DNA of 64,000 nucleotides from Acheta domesticus. Lineage: Eukaryota > Arthropoda > Insecta > Orthoptera > Gryllidae. The DNA lies in NCBI GenBank assembly GCA_031308135.1, contig JAHLJT010008756.1, positions 72,451,821-72,515,820 of the forward strand, given 5' to 3'. The notes under the pieces were generated by a model that saw nothing but the letters and a program-made list of their open reading frames with translations, searched no databases and was not told the DNA's origin. A program made the translations under genes and the position numbers. This document shows, one piece after another, positions 1 through 11,899 of the stretch (its first letter is position 1; every line of letters begins with the position of its first letter).

Positions 1-1202
1 GCGCCTGGACAAGTAGGGGAAATTGTTCTTGTTCCAGTAATTTTTCTCACAAATGCGTGATATTTTCCTACAGGAGTGTTCCAAAGATCTTTGGCTCCAT
101 TGAAGTCCTAATATGGTGCTTGGGAAATACATCTTATGGCGGTAGGGTATGCAGGCCGTCCTGTCAATATTTTAAGGTTAAATAAGGAGATTCAAATTCA
201 AAGAACAGATTCAAAGAATTTGATATTCAAAAGAATCCGTCTTATAAGCATAGAGGAAACCTTTCCTCTTTGGTAATGGCTTGCTTTCTTATAATTAACC
301 TTTATTTAGGTAAATTTAATGAAAATTTAATATTAACAGAAAATAAATTAATTACAGTTTTACTGTAGTTTTCAAGAAGTTTCTGTTGATAAATTTGTAT
401 TACTAATTTCCAGTGCGCGCAGAAACTTGAAAGAAAATTATGCAGTCTCTGGTCTTTTGAGTTGGGTCTGTGGTTTTGTCACATATCCAGGAACTCGGGA
501 AAAGTATAAAAAAATGAAACAGTTTAGATTTTGGCTGAAAATGCAAATATTTGATAGGATTATTCCGCCTATTATCGTTCTGAGAGTATCCACAGAATTC
601 TCATCATTGGTCTCGTCAGTTAGTGTGGGCACATCTGACGTCATATAACAGCAAGTCTCCGAGGAAGAGAGCGCCCGTATATTTAATATTTTCTATTTAC
701 GCGTTGTGGAATAGCAACTTTTTTATATTCGTCGTATGTAAAGAGTTGTTCTGTTTATATATTGCATTATGTTGCAGTGTGTGCTTATGCTACTTTTTGG
801 GAAACCGTTTTTGTGGTTTTGTCCAGCAGGCACTTTCGCTGCAGTAGGTTACTACTCTTTTCTAATTTATTTAATACAATGTAAATGTATAATAAGTCCT
901 CCTTCAACCTCAAAAACTACCTTAATAACGTTTTGGCAAATTTTTGATTTAGACCTTGTTTATTGCCGTGTTTGATCAGGGACATCCAACAATTATGATT
1001 TCGAATGGCTTCAAACTTGTATCACCCAATGTCTAAAACACCAAGACAAGCTGTGAAAGTTTTAGCTGCTTAGAATCCTACAGGAACGTTTCGAAAAAAT
1101 AAATGCTTTTTGAAATTTCCTAGTCTTTAAAATGGATCAGAAGGCTTTACGAAATAAATGCATTGTTTATTTTGTTCCTCCTCTTCCTGCTACTTCCCTC
1201 TT

Positions 1203-1284
1203 AAGTGCCAAACAGAAGAATTACAAGAACATTAAAATTAATATATACACGAGTTTTTTCTTGTAATTCTTCTGTTTGGCACTT
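1203..1284. repeat. Perfect 27-bp inverted repeat (hairpin)
   Basis: Arms 1203-1229 and 1258-1284 are exact reverse complements over 27 nt, separated by a 28-nt AT-rich loop. The arm contains GTGCCAAACAGAAGAATTAC. Such a perfect stem in AT-rich intergenic DNA is typical of a young fold-back insertion or an element terminus. It ends 37 nt upstream of the hammerhead-like motif at 1322, so both may belong to one Penelope-like insertion; that link is inference. Confidence 0.85.
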
Positions 1285-1321
1285 TTCAATTGTTTTTTAA
1301 TATATTATAATTATTTCTCAC

Positions 1322-1357
1322 CTGATGATGGAAACCATATGTTTCCGAAACGTTGTG
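1322..1357 (+). other. Hammerhead-ribozyme-like motif, Penelope-type 3' end
   Basis: CTGATGA (1322-1328) is followed by one T, a perfect 6-bp stem GGAAAC/GTTTCC with a 5-nt loop, then GAAA (1347-1350) and CGTTGTG. This order (CUGAUGA, stem II, GAAA) is the catalytic core layout of hammerhead ribozymes, which are known in Penelope-like retroelements. The extra T after CTGATGA and the G at the expected cleavage-site nucleotide suggest this copy is inactive. A second copy with the same spacing but different stem bases lies at 4934-4969 on the minus strand. Confidence 0.45.
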
Positions 1358-2475
1358 AAAAACATTTGTATATAAAGCTGATTAAATGATTTCTGTCTTA
1401 TGAATGATGGACCAACTTGTAATATATAATACGTAATATAGGCAGAAAAGAAAAATATTTAAATACATATCCAGTTCCCTGGTCCACCGAATCGTGAAGA
1501 AACTGGTGGTGTTACAACAGCACATACTTTCTTGTATTATTGGAAAGAGTTAAGTAATACTGAAATATTGCACTTTCTGCGCTAATAGCTCGGCTGCACT
1601 TGAAAACTTCCAATTCTCCCAATGAAAACTAAACGCCTTTGATGCATTTCATTTCGCTAGTCGGTGCATTCATTTCGATAGTCAGGAACAGCTATCATTT
1701 CTGACTTTTACAAATGAAACTGGGATAAATTTAACTGTTCCACTAGTTATTGCAAATTATACAGACAATCAAGAATAATTTCACGCAAATTTCCCTTTAT
1801 TACAGTCAGCGAGGGGGGGGGGGAGAGGGAGGTCCTCAAAAGGGATCAGAGGCCATATTCGAAAGTAGGATGCGATTCCTCGTGAGCGGAGCTTGTCGGC
1901 ATCAATCTTCTCTTCTTCATCATATCTTATCAATAATCATTCTTCAAAAAGAAAATCTTCACTGCTATAATGTTTCTTTTTCATTTAGATTTTTAACGCA
2001 CCGAAAGACAAAACATGAACTGCCTTCATATTGTCCAGGCTTGCAGGAAAATATACAGTTTGATCGAGATCAATGCCAAGAAAAAAATAGTGGTGTAAAA
2101 AGCAAAAAAATAAGACAAACTGGCAAAAATAGGCATTAGAAGCTAAAATAAGGAAACTGAAAAAACTACTGAAACAACCCCAGGTGCAATTAAGTGATTC
2201 CTATTATACCTATTGTTAAGTCATAAAATAATATCAATATCAAAAAGGCAATTTGCCGAACTTCCGGACTCTACTAACGAGCGTATCGATGACAAGCTCC
2301 TTCAGCCTCCCCCATCCCCAGATAAACACAGTGTAATCGCGACCCTTGTCAGCAAGGCATAACTGAAGATTTGGATCTTGCGAGGAATCGGAAATTCCTG
2401 TCCTGTTGCCAATTTCTCGGTGCCTCCCACGTCAACAGTGCCAAGTAGACGCACCTTCGAAACTGGTGTGTTTGA

Positions 2476-2537
2476 GTGTGTGTGCGCGTGCGCGTGCGTG
2501 TGCGCGTGCGCGTGCGCGTGCGCGTGCGCGTGTGTGG
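2476..2537. repeat. GT/GC alternating simple repeat
   Basis: Alternating purine-pyrimidine tract built from GTGCGC and GTGTGC units, followed by a run of nine or more G. It opens short ORFs in several frames on both strands; these are low-complexity artefacts. Alternating purine-pyrimidine DNA of this kind can adopt Z-form. Confidence 0.85.
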
Positions 2538-2929
2538 GCGTCGGGGGGGGGGGCATGTGCTTTGAGTTGTTCAATCCGCGGAAATGCTAATTATGGAAAA
2601 CCCTGGTTTGATCCTGTAGAGACCACTTGAAAATTTCAAAATTTTGGTAATCATACAGTCATATCGAGTCGGTAATGGCCGCCCAATATTATACTCCTCG
2701 AACGTGTTAGTCATTTTAAGTTCAAAAAAGTACCAGATTATTTTGCATTACTTCTATACGAATATTAACAAAATATTTTCAATTTATTCTTTATTTGCAA
2801 AATAGAGGAATTTTTTTTCAGCCTTTATCTTCGCTATTAGAAGGCATAAACTCCACGTGCTGCTATTTTGGAGCGAGTGATAAGTATTGTATTGTTTTTT
2901 TTTTTCTTCAAGTTTTGTACAAGGGGTCA

Positions 2930-3215
2930 CTACGGTTGACTTAACCGTAGTAGCTCCTTTGGACCTCGGATGTTTGCTGCCTGGTCTGTTCCACGCAGGA
3001 TTATTTCAAGGCAGGATTACGCAGTCTACACCCTACCTATACTCCGATTTAAACGTAGTGTCATTTGAAAGTCCCGAGCTGGAAGGAGAGGGGGACTTCG
3101 TCATCCAATCGGGAGCTCCTATATAAAAAATGTAAGTCGTAACGAAGCTCCCGATTGATGTTGAAATCGGAGTTTAGATTGCCTGAAGCCTGAGGGTTGC
3201 CATTTGGATTTACCG
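2930..3215. repeat. Dispersed repeat copy, related to 20075-20215 (inverted)
   Basis: The segment with TCCCGAGCTGGAAGGAGA and ATCCAATCGGGAGCTCC is found in reverse orientation near 20080-20215 (GGAGCTCCCGATTGGAT followed by CTTCTTCCAGCTCGGGA). A weaker relative is near 22140-22215. The family is not recognised. Confidence 0.5.
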
Positions 3216-3439
3216 CAATGTTATTTTACTATGGCCGGTCAAGGTCAAAGCCTGCTGTACCAGTTCATTCATCACTCTGTTTGGGTGGAACGCGTCCCTC
3301 CGTAACACATGTTGACAGCCCTTCGCCGGATGTGTAAACATTGGCCCTACATTTCCGTCTCCGGCACTTGCCCATTCGATCTGGCTGATGTCGCGGCCCC
3401 TTGAATTTGAAGCCGATATTTTCATTTTGGGGGCCCATG

Positions 3440-3775
3440 AAGGCCCAGAATTTTTTCAAAATTTTCAAAAAAATGGCTCCATCGTTTTCGATTAAATTTT
3501 GTTGTTGGATAGTGTGAAGGACGTTGAAGTGAGTAGTGCAGGTCTCATGATCATTCAAAACTCTTGATTTTTGATTGTGGAAATTCAAAATTTTTTTCGG
3601 CGTCTTCCTACTACTACAATCATGAAGACAGATTTTTTTCCCTTAATGAAATCTGTTACTTAAAGACGTATTTTGAAATAAGGTCATGTACAGTTTTTCG
3701 AAAGTTTTAGTACCTTCCGCGTAATTTTGCGTGAAAGGACGTGCGAGTAAGTACGTGATGTTTTTAACACCACCA
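3440..3775 (-). mobile_element. R-family dispersed repeat, truncated, inverted
   Basis: The reverse complement aligns by eye along its length with 16000-16640. It starts with TGGTGGTGTTAAAAACATCACG, then has CTTTCACGCAAAATTACGCG, CAGATTTCATTAAGGG, GTAGGAAGACGCCGAA, CATGAGACCTGCACTA and CACTATCCAACAACAAAAT in the same order. It lacks the right half carrying the CGGACGGACGG motif. The superfamily is unresolved. Confidence 0.7.
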
Positions 3776-4764
3776 TGTTATAGTTTCCGGCATGGTGGAA
3801 ATAACCATTTTCCACCGTGGTTTCCGGTAGTCCTTTGACTTGCGACAGAGCGCACTCTTACAGTTCATTGAGAAGTGGCCCCACAGGTACTGTCGTTTTT
3901 TCTCCACATTGTAACATTCTTTGAATGAATAATTTAAATAATTGGTAGTCTCTGTCAACTTCGTTCTGTTAGGAACTTGCATATTGATCTCGTGTTAATG
4001 GAAAGATAGTTTGGTAGAATTAAAATTATGTAAGGATGAAATAATGGAAGTCATTTTTGTCAATTCAAATTTATTAAGCGAGTCGACTTCCGACGCCTTT
4101 GCCCTCAGTCTACATGGGCAAGATAAATACGAAATATTAAAACAATAAAAAGATGATAATACAAGTAATGAAATTAAAATAGGTACTACATTTTAAAGTA
4201 TATCAAATTAAATTTCAAAAAGTAGAACTGAACGAGATCAGCCGCTGACCTAGCCATAAGTGGCGAAGGTCGGGAGGCCGTGCGCAGAGGGACGTTTGAA
4301 AGGGAGTTTTAATGTTTCTGGGGCTAGGTCGGAGGAGGTCTGGACAGTGTTTCTTAGAAATGTCACAGGAGGCGGGGGAGTCAGTTGGGGGAGGGGTGTA
4401 AAATGGTTTCCAGATGGGACACTGGAAAATTGGTTTATTCATTGAGGATGATTTCATATTTCTATTTGAATTGAAAAATGTCAAATTCTGTCTTCTAAAG
4501 CACATTTTTTAGGTTCTATTTCAAGAATTTTAATCCCAAGAGCCGGGATGAAAAAGTGTGGCCTGTGTTCGAGATCTGTAGCAAAGTGCGATCAGTTTAT
4601 GTTGTTTCCATGCATGTAAATGTTCTTTAATTCTGGCATTGCAGCTTCTGCTGGTCTGGCGTATGTATTTAGCTTTGTAATTGTGGCATTAGCTTCTCAA
4701 TTCAATGTAAAGATGTACATCGGCAAAGGCGCCTAAAGCTGGCTCTCCTAATAAATTTAAGTTC

Positions 4765-4855
4765 GCAAAGATGATTTCCATAATTTCATCCTTAAATAAT
4801 GTTCACAACACCTCATGAGCATTCCCATAAAAATACATTAGTTTGAGTTTCAAAC
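4765..4855. repeat. Short dispersed repeat, related to 11083-11165
   Basis: Shares ATTTCATCCTT, TTCACAACACCTCA and GCATTC(C/T)CATA in the same order with 11083-11165. About 85 nt are alignable with several differences. The family is unknown. Confidence 0.5.
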
Positions 4856-4933
4856 TATAAACCGTGTCCTAATAATAAAACTTATCCAATTTTATTTACG
4901 ACTATCCTTTATTGTTCACATTTGCACACTGAA

Positions 4934-4969
4934 CACAACGTTTCGTAACTTGTTTAGTTACATAATCAG
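4934..4969 (-). other. Hammerhead-ribozyme-like motif, second copy
   Basis: On the minus strand: CTGATTA (4969-4963), one T, GTAACT / loop AAACA / AGTTAC, then GAAA (4944-4941) and CGTTGTG. Spacing is identical to the 1322-1357 copy, and the flanking GAAACGTTGTG is identical. Stem positions 2, 5 and 6 differ from the other copy on both sides of the stem, so pairing is kept by compensatory change. Downstream on the minus strand are AATAAAG and AAATAAA stretches typical of a retroelement 3' end. Confidence 0.45.
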
Positions 4970-5877
4970 GCTCCTAAATTACGGGATACAGAAATCAATA
5001 TTATTCATTATGTCAAATTGGTTAGTTTACAAACTATTTCACATAATCACTTAAAAGTTAATACAACTGAGTTAAAATGTTTCATTAAGTAAAAATGAAT
5101 CTTAATATTAACTAAGTCGACTTCCTAAAAGTAAATAGTTCTTCAAAACTTGTTGAAATAATAAAATATTGAATGATAAAATTAGATTATAATAAAAGAC
5201 GAAACATACAAAATACAAACAAAATAAACAATATATTTCAATGAGACACTCACCTTAATAAAGGGAACTGTTGTCCCATTTTTAACGGTCAGGCACTCGA
5301 GGACACATAGTGAACTCCAGTGGCCTCAAATATATAAACTGTCCCTAGGATGACTAACCTAACGTAGGTACGGCCCATTAGTATTATAAACCGTGCCCCT
5401 CTTTTAATCTCCATTCGGAGAATCTCCGGGCTGTCTCGGGAGACCGGTGCATCACCCAAGGGGCAGCGCATCGCGACTTCATAAGGAAATGGATTGGAAA
5501 CCACGTGACTCAGTGTTTGGAACTCCCACGTAGCGTCCAAAGGCGCACAATTTTCCCCGACTGGTCCCCCCATCGCGCACGAGAACGCATTGTAGCCGAG
5601 CATTTGGGTGGTCTGGCTCGTCGCAGTATATTACAAACTTGTTTCTAAAATATTCTAATACTTCATTCAACCTGCGCTACGCAGTGATAACACCATTATC
5701 ACTAGAGTGGTAGTTTACTGTCTAAAAACTGTGTGCTTCGAATGTTTGTAAGGAAAGTAATTGCCAGTGACACACAGTGTTTCAGGGAGAATCGCGAAAG
5801 AATAATACGTTTTCTTGAGATACGTAAGCGTTATTCTTGAGTGATATTTAGACTAATGATCATCTTTTATTTTGCAG

Positions 5878-5931
5878 GAGAATGCGGACACAATTCCTAT
5901 GGAGTTTATTAAGGTGGAGCACATATACGAT
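5878..5931 (+). CDS. Exon A of the multi-finger zinc-finger gene
   Basis: A 54-nt exon between the acceptor TTTTATTTTGCAG (ending 5877) and the donor GTAAGT (5932). In phase 0 it reads 18 codons, ENADTIPMEFIKVEHIYD. The opening resembles the short acidic leader exons of insect C2H2 proteins, where PMEFIKVE-type sequence is frequent. IKVE fits the SUMO-acceptor consensus (hydrophobic-K-x-E). A start could be the internal ATG at 5899, but the exon opens with an acceptor and the frame continues upstream of that ATG, so an earlier exon outside the window is more likely. Exon length is a multiple of three and phases with exon B are 0/0. Confidence 0.7.
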
Positions 5932-7742
5932 GTAAGTATTAAAAATATTGTTTTAACATTGTGATGAATTAAATGTGTCGTGCTTGTTTTCACTTAACAC
6001 GTACTAAGCATTGTAATTGCATTGGTTTGTTCTCATGACATACTTTTTTGTCTTTTACCACAAAGTAACAACAACCTTCAATACATAAGTCAAGGTGCAT
6101 TAAATATCCTAGGCATTAGGAATGTGAAAATACACTTAAGTTACAAATTTCAAAATACGGTCTTTATTTGAATTTCATTCACATATCTGTAATTCGTAAT
6201 CGCATTCGCAGAAATGCTTCGTTTCGCATGAGTATATCGCCTCCCACTGTGCGTGACCGAACCTGCGTCGGTCATCAGTTCTTAAGAAATCAACAAGAAA
6301 ACAAAACTTAAAAAACGCTCTTTTTTTCGACTAGAATATGGTTTAGGATAGAAATCACAGAATTATGAAAACGTGCACAAATTTCACTTCTCCCCATAGC
6401 TCGTCACAGTTTTTAACTGTTTTTGACGTAAATAAATAAAAAGAACCTCGGCCTAATCCGTATGGCATTTTATCAATGCGGAGATCGAGGACCTGGCTCT
6501 GCGGGAAAGCAAAGGGCTCCTTGTGTATGTGTTAAAGACATAAATGGTTATTAGTACGGGGCGGATTTTGATGACCCAAAACATCGCCGAAAATGATCAG
6601 TAAAATGTTTTTAAAATGCCCTAAAAGCAAAGAAAAATGACGTGAAAAATGTTATCAAAATCAGTTCGGATGAACATCTCAAGCTGTTGTATATCCAACA
6701 TCCATCAAGTAACATATATGTTACTGAGGTTTCGTTTATGTAGTTTATTCAGTATAATCTCAATGTCCAATGGGTATGGGGTAGATATTTCAGAGCTCAA
6801 GAAAACGTGCGGGTGTAATGTTCTTTGAATCCACTATTCTATGTAAAAGAGTACACGTAATGGCAATATTGACAATTTCACCTAATGACAATATTGATGT
6901 CAGTAATTTTACTCAGTTATTAGCGTTTTAAAGAGGGAACGTGAAGGATACAAGTCCAAAATATTGTCAAAAGAAGAATGGCAAAGTACATTATTTAGTG
7001 TCTATTTAGTACTACCACTCTAGAGCGGTAAAGTACTTCATTACTAAACTGATTATAATGGCATAATGTTTGACTTTACCTAAAGAAAGTGGATAAATAA
7101 AATAATAGTTGCAGCTAGAAAGTCTCATAAACATTCAAGTAATTATTGCAAAATATGCCAAAAGTAAATTCATATCCAAAACCTGTAATTAAATTGGAAT
7201 GGTTATTAGTATTGTCCTTTTCTTATGACCTTCTTCTTTTTGTCGAGTGTTAAGACTTTTATGTATTTTCATATATCTTGTTAAGTGTCTTTATGCAGAT
7301 TTTTCAAGTGTTGCCTTTTTGTGTTTTATATTCAAGTGTTGTCTCTCTGTGTACATGGTATGTCTTTTGTTTTTCCTTCGTTTTAACGTGTTGAGTACAA
7401 TCCTTTGTTTTATTATGTGGGCTTGTGTCTCTTTATGGGCATGTGAACGGCGTCTTTGGGTTTTGCTTACTTGCCATATTTATATCGTTAGTTTGTATGA
7501 AATCGTATCTAAGACCTGTTAATTTACTGAGAACCCTGGAAATGGAGAAACAAATGCCAAAAAAATGGCTACTACAGAAAGGAATCCTAACTTCTGTAAC
7601 CCTAACCAGGTAGTTCCGGCAGTACGTAATTGTATAAAGAATACTTAAAAAAAAAAGTTTGTATTGAACATCGAAACATCCTCAGAACTTAGTCTCCGAA
7701 TTGACCCCTCCCCCCCCCTTGTGACTGTCTACGGGGGAGTGT

Positions 7743-7990
7743 CAGGAGCGGATGCAGCCGATCACGGGGGGGGGCATCATTGATTTTTGTTAAATAATAA
7801 ACATATTTGTTATAATATTGTATATTATTTATGTACTGTAGTTATGATACTATACCATATTATTGTTTAAATAATTACATAATTCGAATATAAATAAATA
7901 TGTTAATCAGTTTTGCCAAATAAAAGAAGACAAATGAAAATTCTAGGTCTTTTGGGGGGGGGCCATCCTCCCCCGCTGTATCCGCCAGTG
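7743..7990 (+). mobile_element. hAT-type MITE with 8-bp target duplication
   Basis: Element of 248 bp. The left end is CAGGAGCGGATGCAGC and the right end GCTGTATCCGCCAGTG, which form imperfect terminal inverted repeats starting CAG. Both sides are flanked by GGGAGTGT (7735-7742 and 7991-7998), an 8-bp duplication as expected for hAT transposition. The interior is AT-rich and non-coding, so it is non-autonomous. Relatives are at 30385-30635 (same strand) and 53584-53823 (inverted); all share GATTTTTGTTAAATRATRAA and AATTCGAATATAAATAAAT-like sequence. Confidence 0.9.
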
Positions 7991-8754
7991 GGGAGTGTTG
8001 TGGTTAAGCCCCAGGCTATCTTGCACCCCTCGCCCGGGGTCGCGTTGGTATGTCCATCGTTTCCAGATGGTCCGACTCGGCACTCCGCCCCTCGGCCTTA
8101 GGCAAGTCCACCGCCAGCCCTGAAGGTGGCCGTGCCTAAGGATCCCTTCACACGTAGGCACCGCAGCGCGCTTCCGAACGCGGCTGGTAGCAAGCATTGG
8201 CTGAAATGGAGGTCGTCCAACATGCGGCGTGTTTTGTTTCTAAATTTTCCTCTCTCCAGTTACCCTGGAGGGGCGGGAATTTATTCATAATCAGAGATAC
8301 AAATTTGCTACAGCCGGTAAAACTTTTGCAGCAAGGAGCGGGCCTATCTTCAATGAACGTCTTAAAAACTATCTTACATGCTAGCTAACTACTACAATTG
8401 CCACTGGGCCTTGGCTCGTTACATACAGTGTTGTTCAAAAGGTATTTAAAAGTTCTTGAGAATGTTCTTGTTTCTTCTTTTCTTTTCATTCACGCTCACA
8501 TTCACTCTTAAACTATATTTACAAAACTCATTCATACACAGTACACTGCACTATGTACAACACCTTTATTCGCGACGGCGCCGACTTTGCTGAAGCGTCC
8601 GTGGCGCCGCAACGTCTTCTGACCCAGCCCCGCGTGGCGCGCTTCCCCGCGCGGAAGTACGGCGCGGTGGCACTGCTGTGGCTTTCGGCGGCTGCCCCGC
8701 CACGAGCAGCCCGGAGGGCACTCGCGCCACCGCTAGCGCAGCGTTAGTATAATT

Positions 8755-8900
8755 GGAGGTCTTCCCACTGGGACCATCGATGTATACCCTCTGGATTGCT
8801 GACTCCCTCCGCTTTGGTGAAAGGTTTTCGAGCCGTCGAGCGGTCCTTACCCCCTCTCCCTTACGGCAAGAAGGGTCGCCTGCTACGGCAGGCGGTGCCA
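8755..8900 (+). repeat. GC-rich repeat, inverted relative of 10605-10725
   Basis: Contains ATGTATACCCTCTGGATTGCT, GCGGTCC and CTTACGGCAAG, which recur in this order in the reverse complement of 10605-10725. The two copies face each other around the P-element relic. They could be long terminal inverted repeats of that element, or independent insertions of one repeat family. The adjacent 8160-8230 segment also resembles 14700-14760 (GGTAGCAA.GCATTGG...AAATGGAGG). Confidence 0.5.
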
Positions 8901-9096
8901 TTCTGCACAGTGTTCTTCAGAACTTCGCGTGCCGCTGACGTTACGTCCATTTTGGGTTACGATTTGATTAGTCACGTATCAGTCAGTGGTCGATTTTTCT
9001 TGTGAGATCAATTCACTAACATTCACATGCTTAAATTATGCCGAAATACATTAGCTGACAACAAGGCAATACAATCAAACAGAGGTAGGCGTGTAA

Positions 9097-10216
9097 TTGA
9101 TTTCAAATACACAGACCGTCCTGCAAAAATCTCATTATCTAAACTTTTGCAATAAATTGTCAGACAAGCACATATTTTACAAAACCAGAAAAATTAATGT
9201 GAAAATTGCGGATCAAATCCTCAGTGCTATTGCAGCTGATGCCCTTGATTTTTATGAGAAAAAACTGATTTCATTGGCAGTGAGGCAACAATTTATTTCA
9301 TCAGTCATTGATCGCCTTTTTGAACTGCCGCGATCCTTTTGGAAGAGGTCTTAAGCGTCTTATTAAACTAGAAAACAGAACAATGGACGACGATATGCTT
9401 TATGAAACTATAGAGTGCCTGTCAAATTTTAAAATTGATGGAATTCATATTTTGGATCATCCCAGAAAAATGTTTGCTCTCAGATTTTTAACTGATACAG
9501 GCTTCTCGAGACTGACAGTTTAAAGTATTTATTACGCTATAAATTTTCTCAAGACCATTTGGAGCTATTGTTTTCTTGTATAAGTGGAAATGGAAATAAT
9601 GACAATCCAGATGTCCAGCAGTTTACGTGGGATTTCCGTAAACTCACGTTTAGAAATAGTGTGAGGCTATCTGAAAATAGTAACTGTTTGGAATTTGATC
9701 AAATTCATCAAGAGTTCGGTTCTCAGTCTTTCTCGACTTGATTACTTTAAAATAAATAATGATGATGAAGACAATAATGAAGATGACACTGAAGCTCTTT
9801 TACTAATGATGGATAACCTAGAAACATCATATTACAAGGATAATATTTTGTATTACATTTGTGGTTATATTGTTAGACGTTTAGAGAGTATGATTACTTG
9901 TATAGATTGTTGTCAACTATTGCTCACTAGTAATAACGATTACAGTCCTTATACCCATTTTAGAGGCCACATTTCCAGAGGAAAATTGAAACGAGCATCT
10001 AATGACGTCTTAAAAATAATCAAATTCTTGTATAAGATGTCGATTCATCAATCTAAACATGATAAGCAAATTGACACTAAACTAATAATTTTAAAATCAT
10101 GTTTATTCTTCAAGAATTCAGTTTTAAAGGACATACTTCCAATGATGTATATGAAGATAATCGTGTGTGTGTTGTGGGTCTCTAGGGAATCTTTTTCTAA
10201 AAATTGTGCGCCATAG
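9097..10216 (+). pseudogene. P-element (THAP9-like) transposase remnant
   Basis: Four partly overlapping open stretches in shifting frames together cover the C-terminal half of a P-element-type transposase. Segments in order: KMFALRFLTDTGFS near 9470, LRYKFSQDHLELLFS near 9530-9580, DNPDVQQFTWDFRKL near 9600-9650, then YYICGYIVRRLE and a C-x2-C pair near 9850-9920. The KFSQDHLE..F motif and the IxGYIVRRL motif are characteristic of P-element and THAP9 transposases. At least two frameshifts, at about 9350 and 9520, and no recognisable N-terminal THAP finger show that it is dead. AATAAA-like signals follow near 10460. It lies in the intron of the zinc-finger gene, same strand. Confidence 0.8.
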
Positions 10217-10604
10217 TATAGATCCTTGAGATCCTTGGAAGCTGTATCGCCAAAACTTGGAGTTATTCAAAATTTAAATAAATTTAAATAAATTGATTCT
10301 CTCAAGAATCTATGGATTTAAATTAACAAAGAATTTTTAATGTATATATAGACTTTTTTTGGTTTAAAGATTGTTTGTTGTTGTGCTGCATATTTATATT
10401 ATATTTATTGTATGCTTTGTTAAATGACATATTGTAATGTATCTTTCTTTTATGTATTTAAGTAAATAAACGTAAGATATTCTGTTTGTAATATCATCGA
10501 ACCCATCAGTTAAGCTAGCCTGCAAATAATTATATTGCCATTAGAATTGTCGTTCCTAGTTTAAATTATAAGTGAGATGGGGGAGGCAGTTGAAACTCAA
10601 AAGC

Positions 10605-10725
10605 CAGGCGTAGGGCAAGAGCCCTCTCTTGCCGTAAGGTGGAGGGGGGGACCCTTCGGGACGCCGGACCGCTTTTCTGTTCTTCAGCAAGCAATCCAGT
10701 AGGTATACATCCATGACTGGGACAC
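10605..10725 (-). repeat. GC-rich repeat, inverted relative of 8755-8900
   Basis: In reverse complement it carries ATGTATACCTACTGGATTGCT, GCGGTCC and CTTACGGCAAG in the order seen at 8755-8900. It lies about 390 nt beyond the last P-transposase codon. Confidence 0.5.
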
Positions 10726-11899
10726 TCGTCGCGACGTTTTACCTGCGTGCGATCCTTTGTTCGTTTTCGGGTCGGCGTACTACCCCGCCGAACCCCACCC
10801 CTTCCACGGTGGGCGGCGGTGCGGCGGTGGGGGCGTGGGCGTGGGAAGTGTCCTGCCGTCTATCGGAAGCGCGCGGCAGTGTCTACGTCGTCGGAAGGGG
10901 TCCTTATAGGTGCCTCCCTCTTTATAGGCCAGAGCCACTCCCGCTGACGCACAGTGAACTGACTCTGTGATTTACGATCACTGCATGCTGCCGCAGATTG
11001 TCACTCCTTATGTGCTCTCCGTGAGCGAGGTAATGATAGTAGGAAATGATTGAAGTAACCTTCGTCAACACAGATGATATGAGTTGGCAAAGGTGACTTC
11101 AATTATTTCATCCTTTAATGTCCACAACACCTCACCTCAACAGCATTCTCATAGTTTGAGGTAATGTTTAAATTTGTTAATGAGCGAATATGAATGAGCC
11201 GATCCCCGGTGGCCGAGATCGCTAAAGCAGTAGTGTCGTGGTGTTGGCACATGGGCTGCAAAAAGTGATTTAAATTTGGCGCCGTCCGAGAAAAGCAAGT
11301 ATTTATAAATATCTTTGACATTAATTACCAGCTCAGAACATACATTTTGAACGTCGCGCTTTGGAGATAGAATAAATTTCCCCAAATTCCGCGCGATAAT
11401 TCTAAAGAATAGAGCAGAGTCGATGTGCTTTGGGGGATAGGCTCTTTGGCGCCAGATTCTCAACTGTATGTAAAAAATTGCTTTCAAACACGACCACGAT
11501 ACTGCTCTTCTGGCAAGCTAGAAATATTTCTAGGAATTGCCACAATTAACCAGAAGACGCGGCCAAAGCATTGTTAATAAAATTCAAAACTCCACAACAT
11601 TGATTTCATAGCAGTTCTACTCCCGGCATGGGGAAACTAGCATGAGTGCGTGTGTATTGGCATGCCGTGACAACTGGATTTAACTCGAGACAGTTGGCAA
11701 CGATTCTAGAGGTCGCAGCGTCTTCCCGCAAAAATGGAGTGTTAAAAAATGTAGCGTCTTCTTTACTAACCGAAATAAGTGCAAAACTGCTACTCCCCGC
11801 GCCCAATACAGAGATTCAGCGAGAGAATTAGAAACAGAATTCTGTATCACATCTGCAGTTCGCAGCTCTCCCATCATTGCATCATTCGAAGCTCTATTT

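Larger units (their letters stand above)
1..5877. other. Non-coding region upstream of exon A
   Basis: No convincing exon is seen here. Short ORFs are present on both strands but lack family motifs, and most are chance openings in AT-rich DNA. The region holds a long perfect hairpin (1203-1284), two hammerhead-like structures (1322-1357 and 4934-4969), a GT/GC simple repeat (2476-2537), an inverted copy of the dispersed R family (about 3440-3775) and fragments shared with other introns (about 2930-3215 and 4765-4855). Because exon A begins at a splice acceptor, at least the right-hand part is presumably intronic. Confidence 0.6.

Noticed and set aside
5289..5670. Minus-strand ORFs of 104 and 63 codons
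   Set aside because: They overlap in different frames, lack any family motif and sit in mixed repeat DNA.
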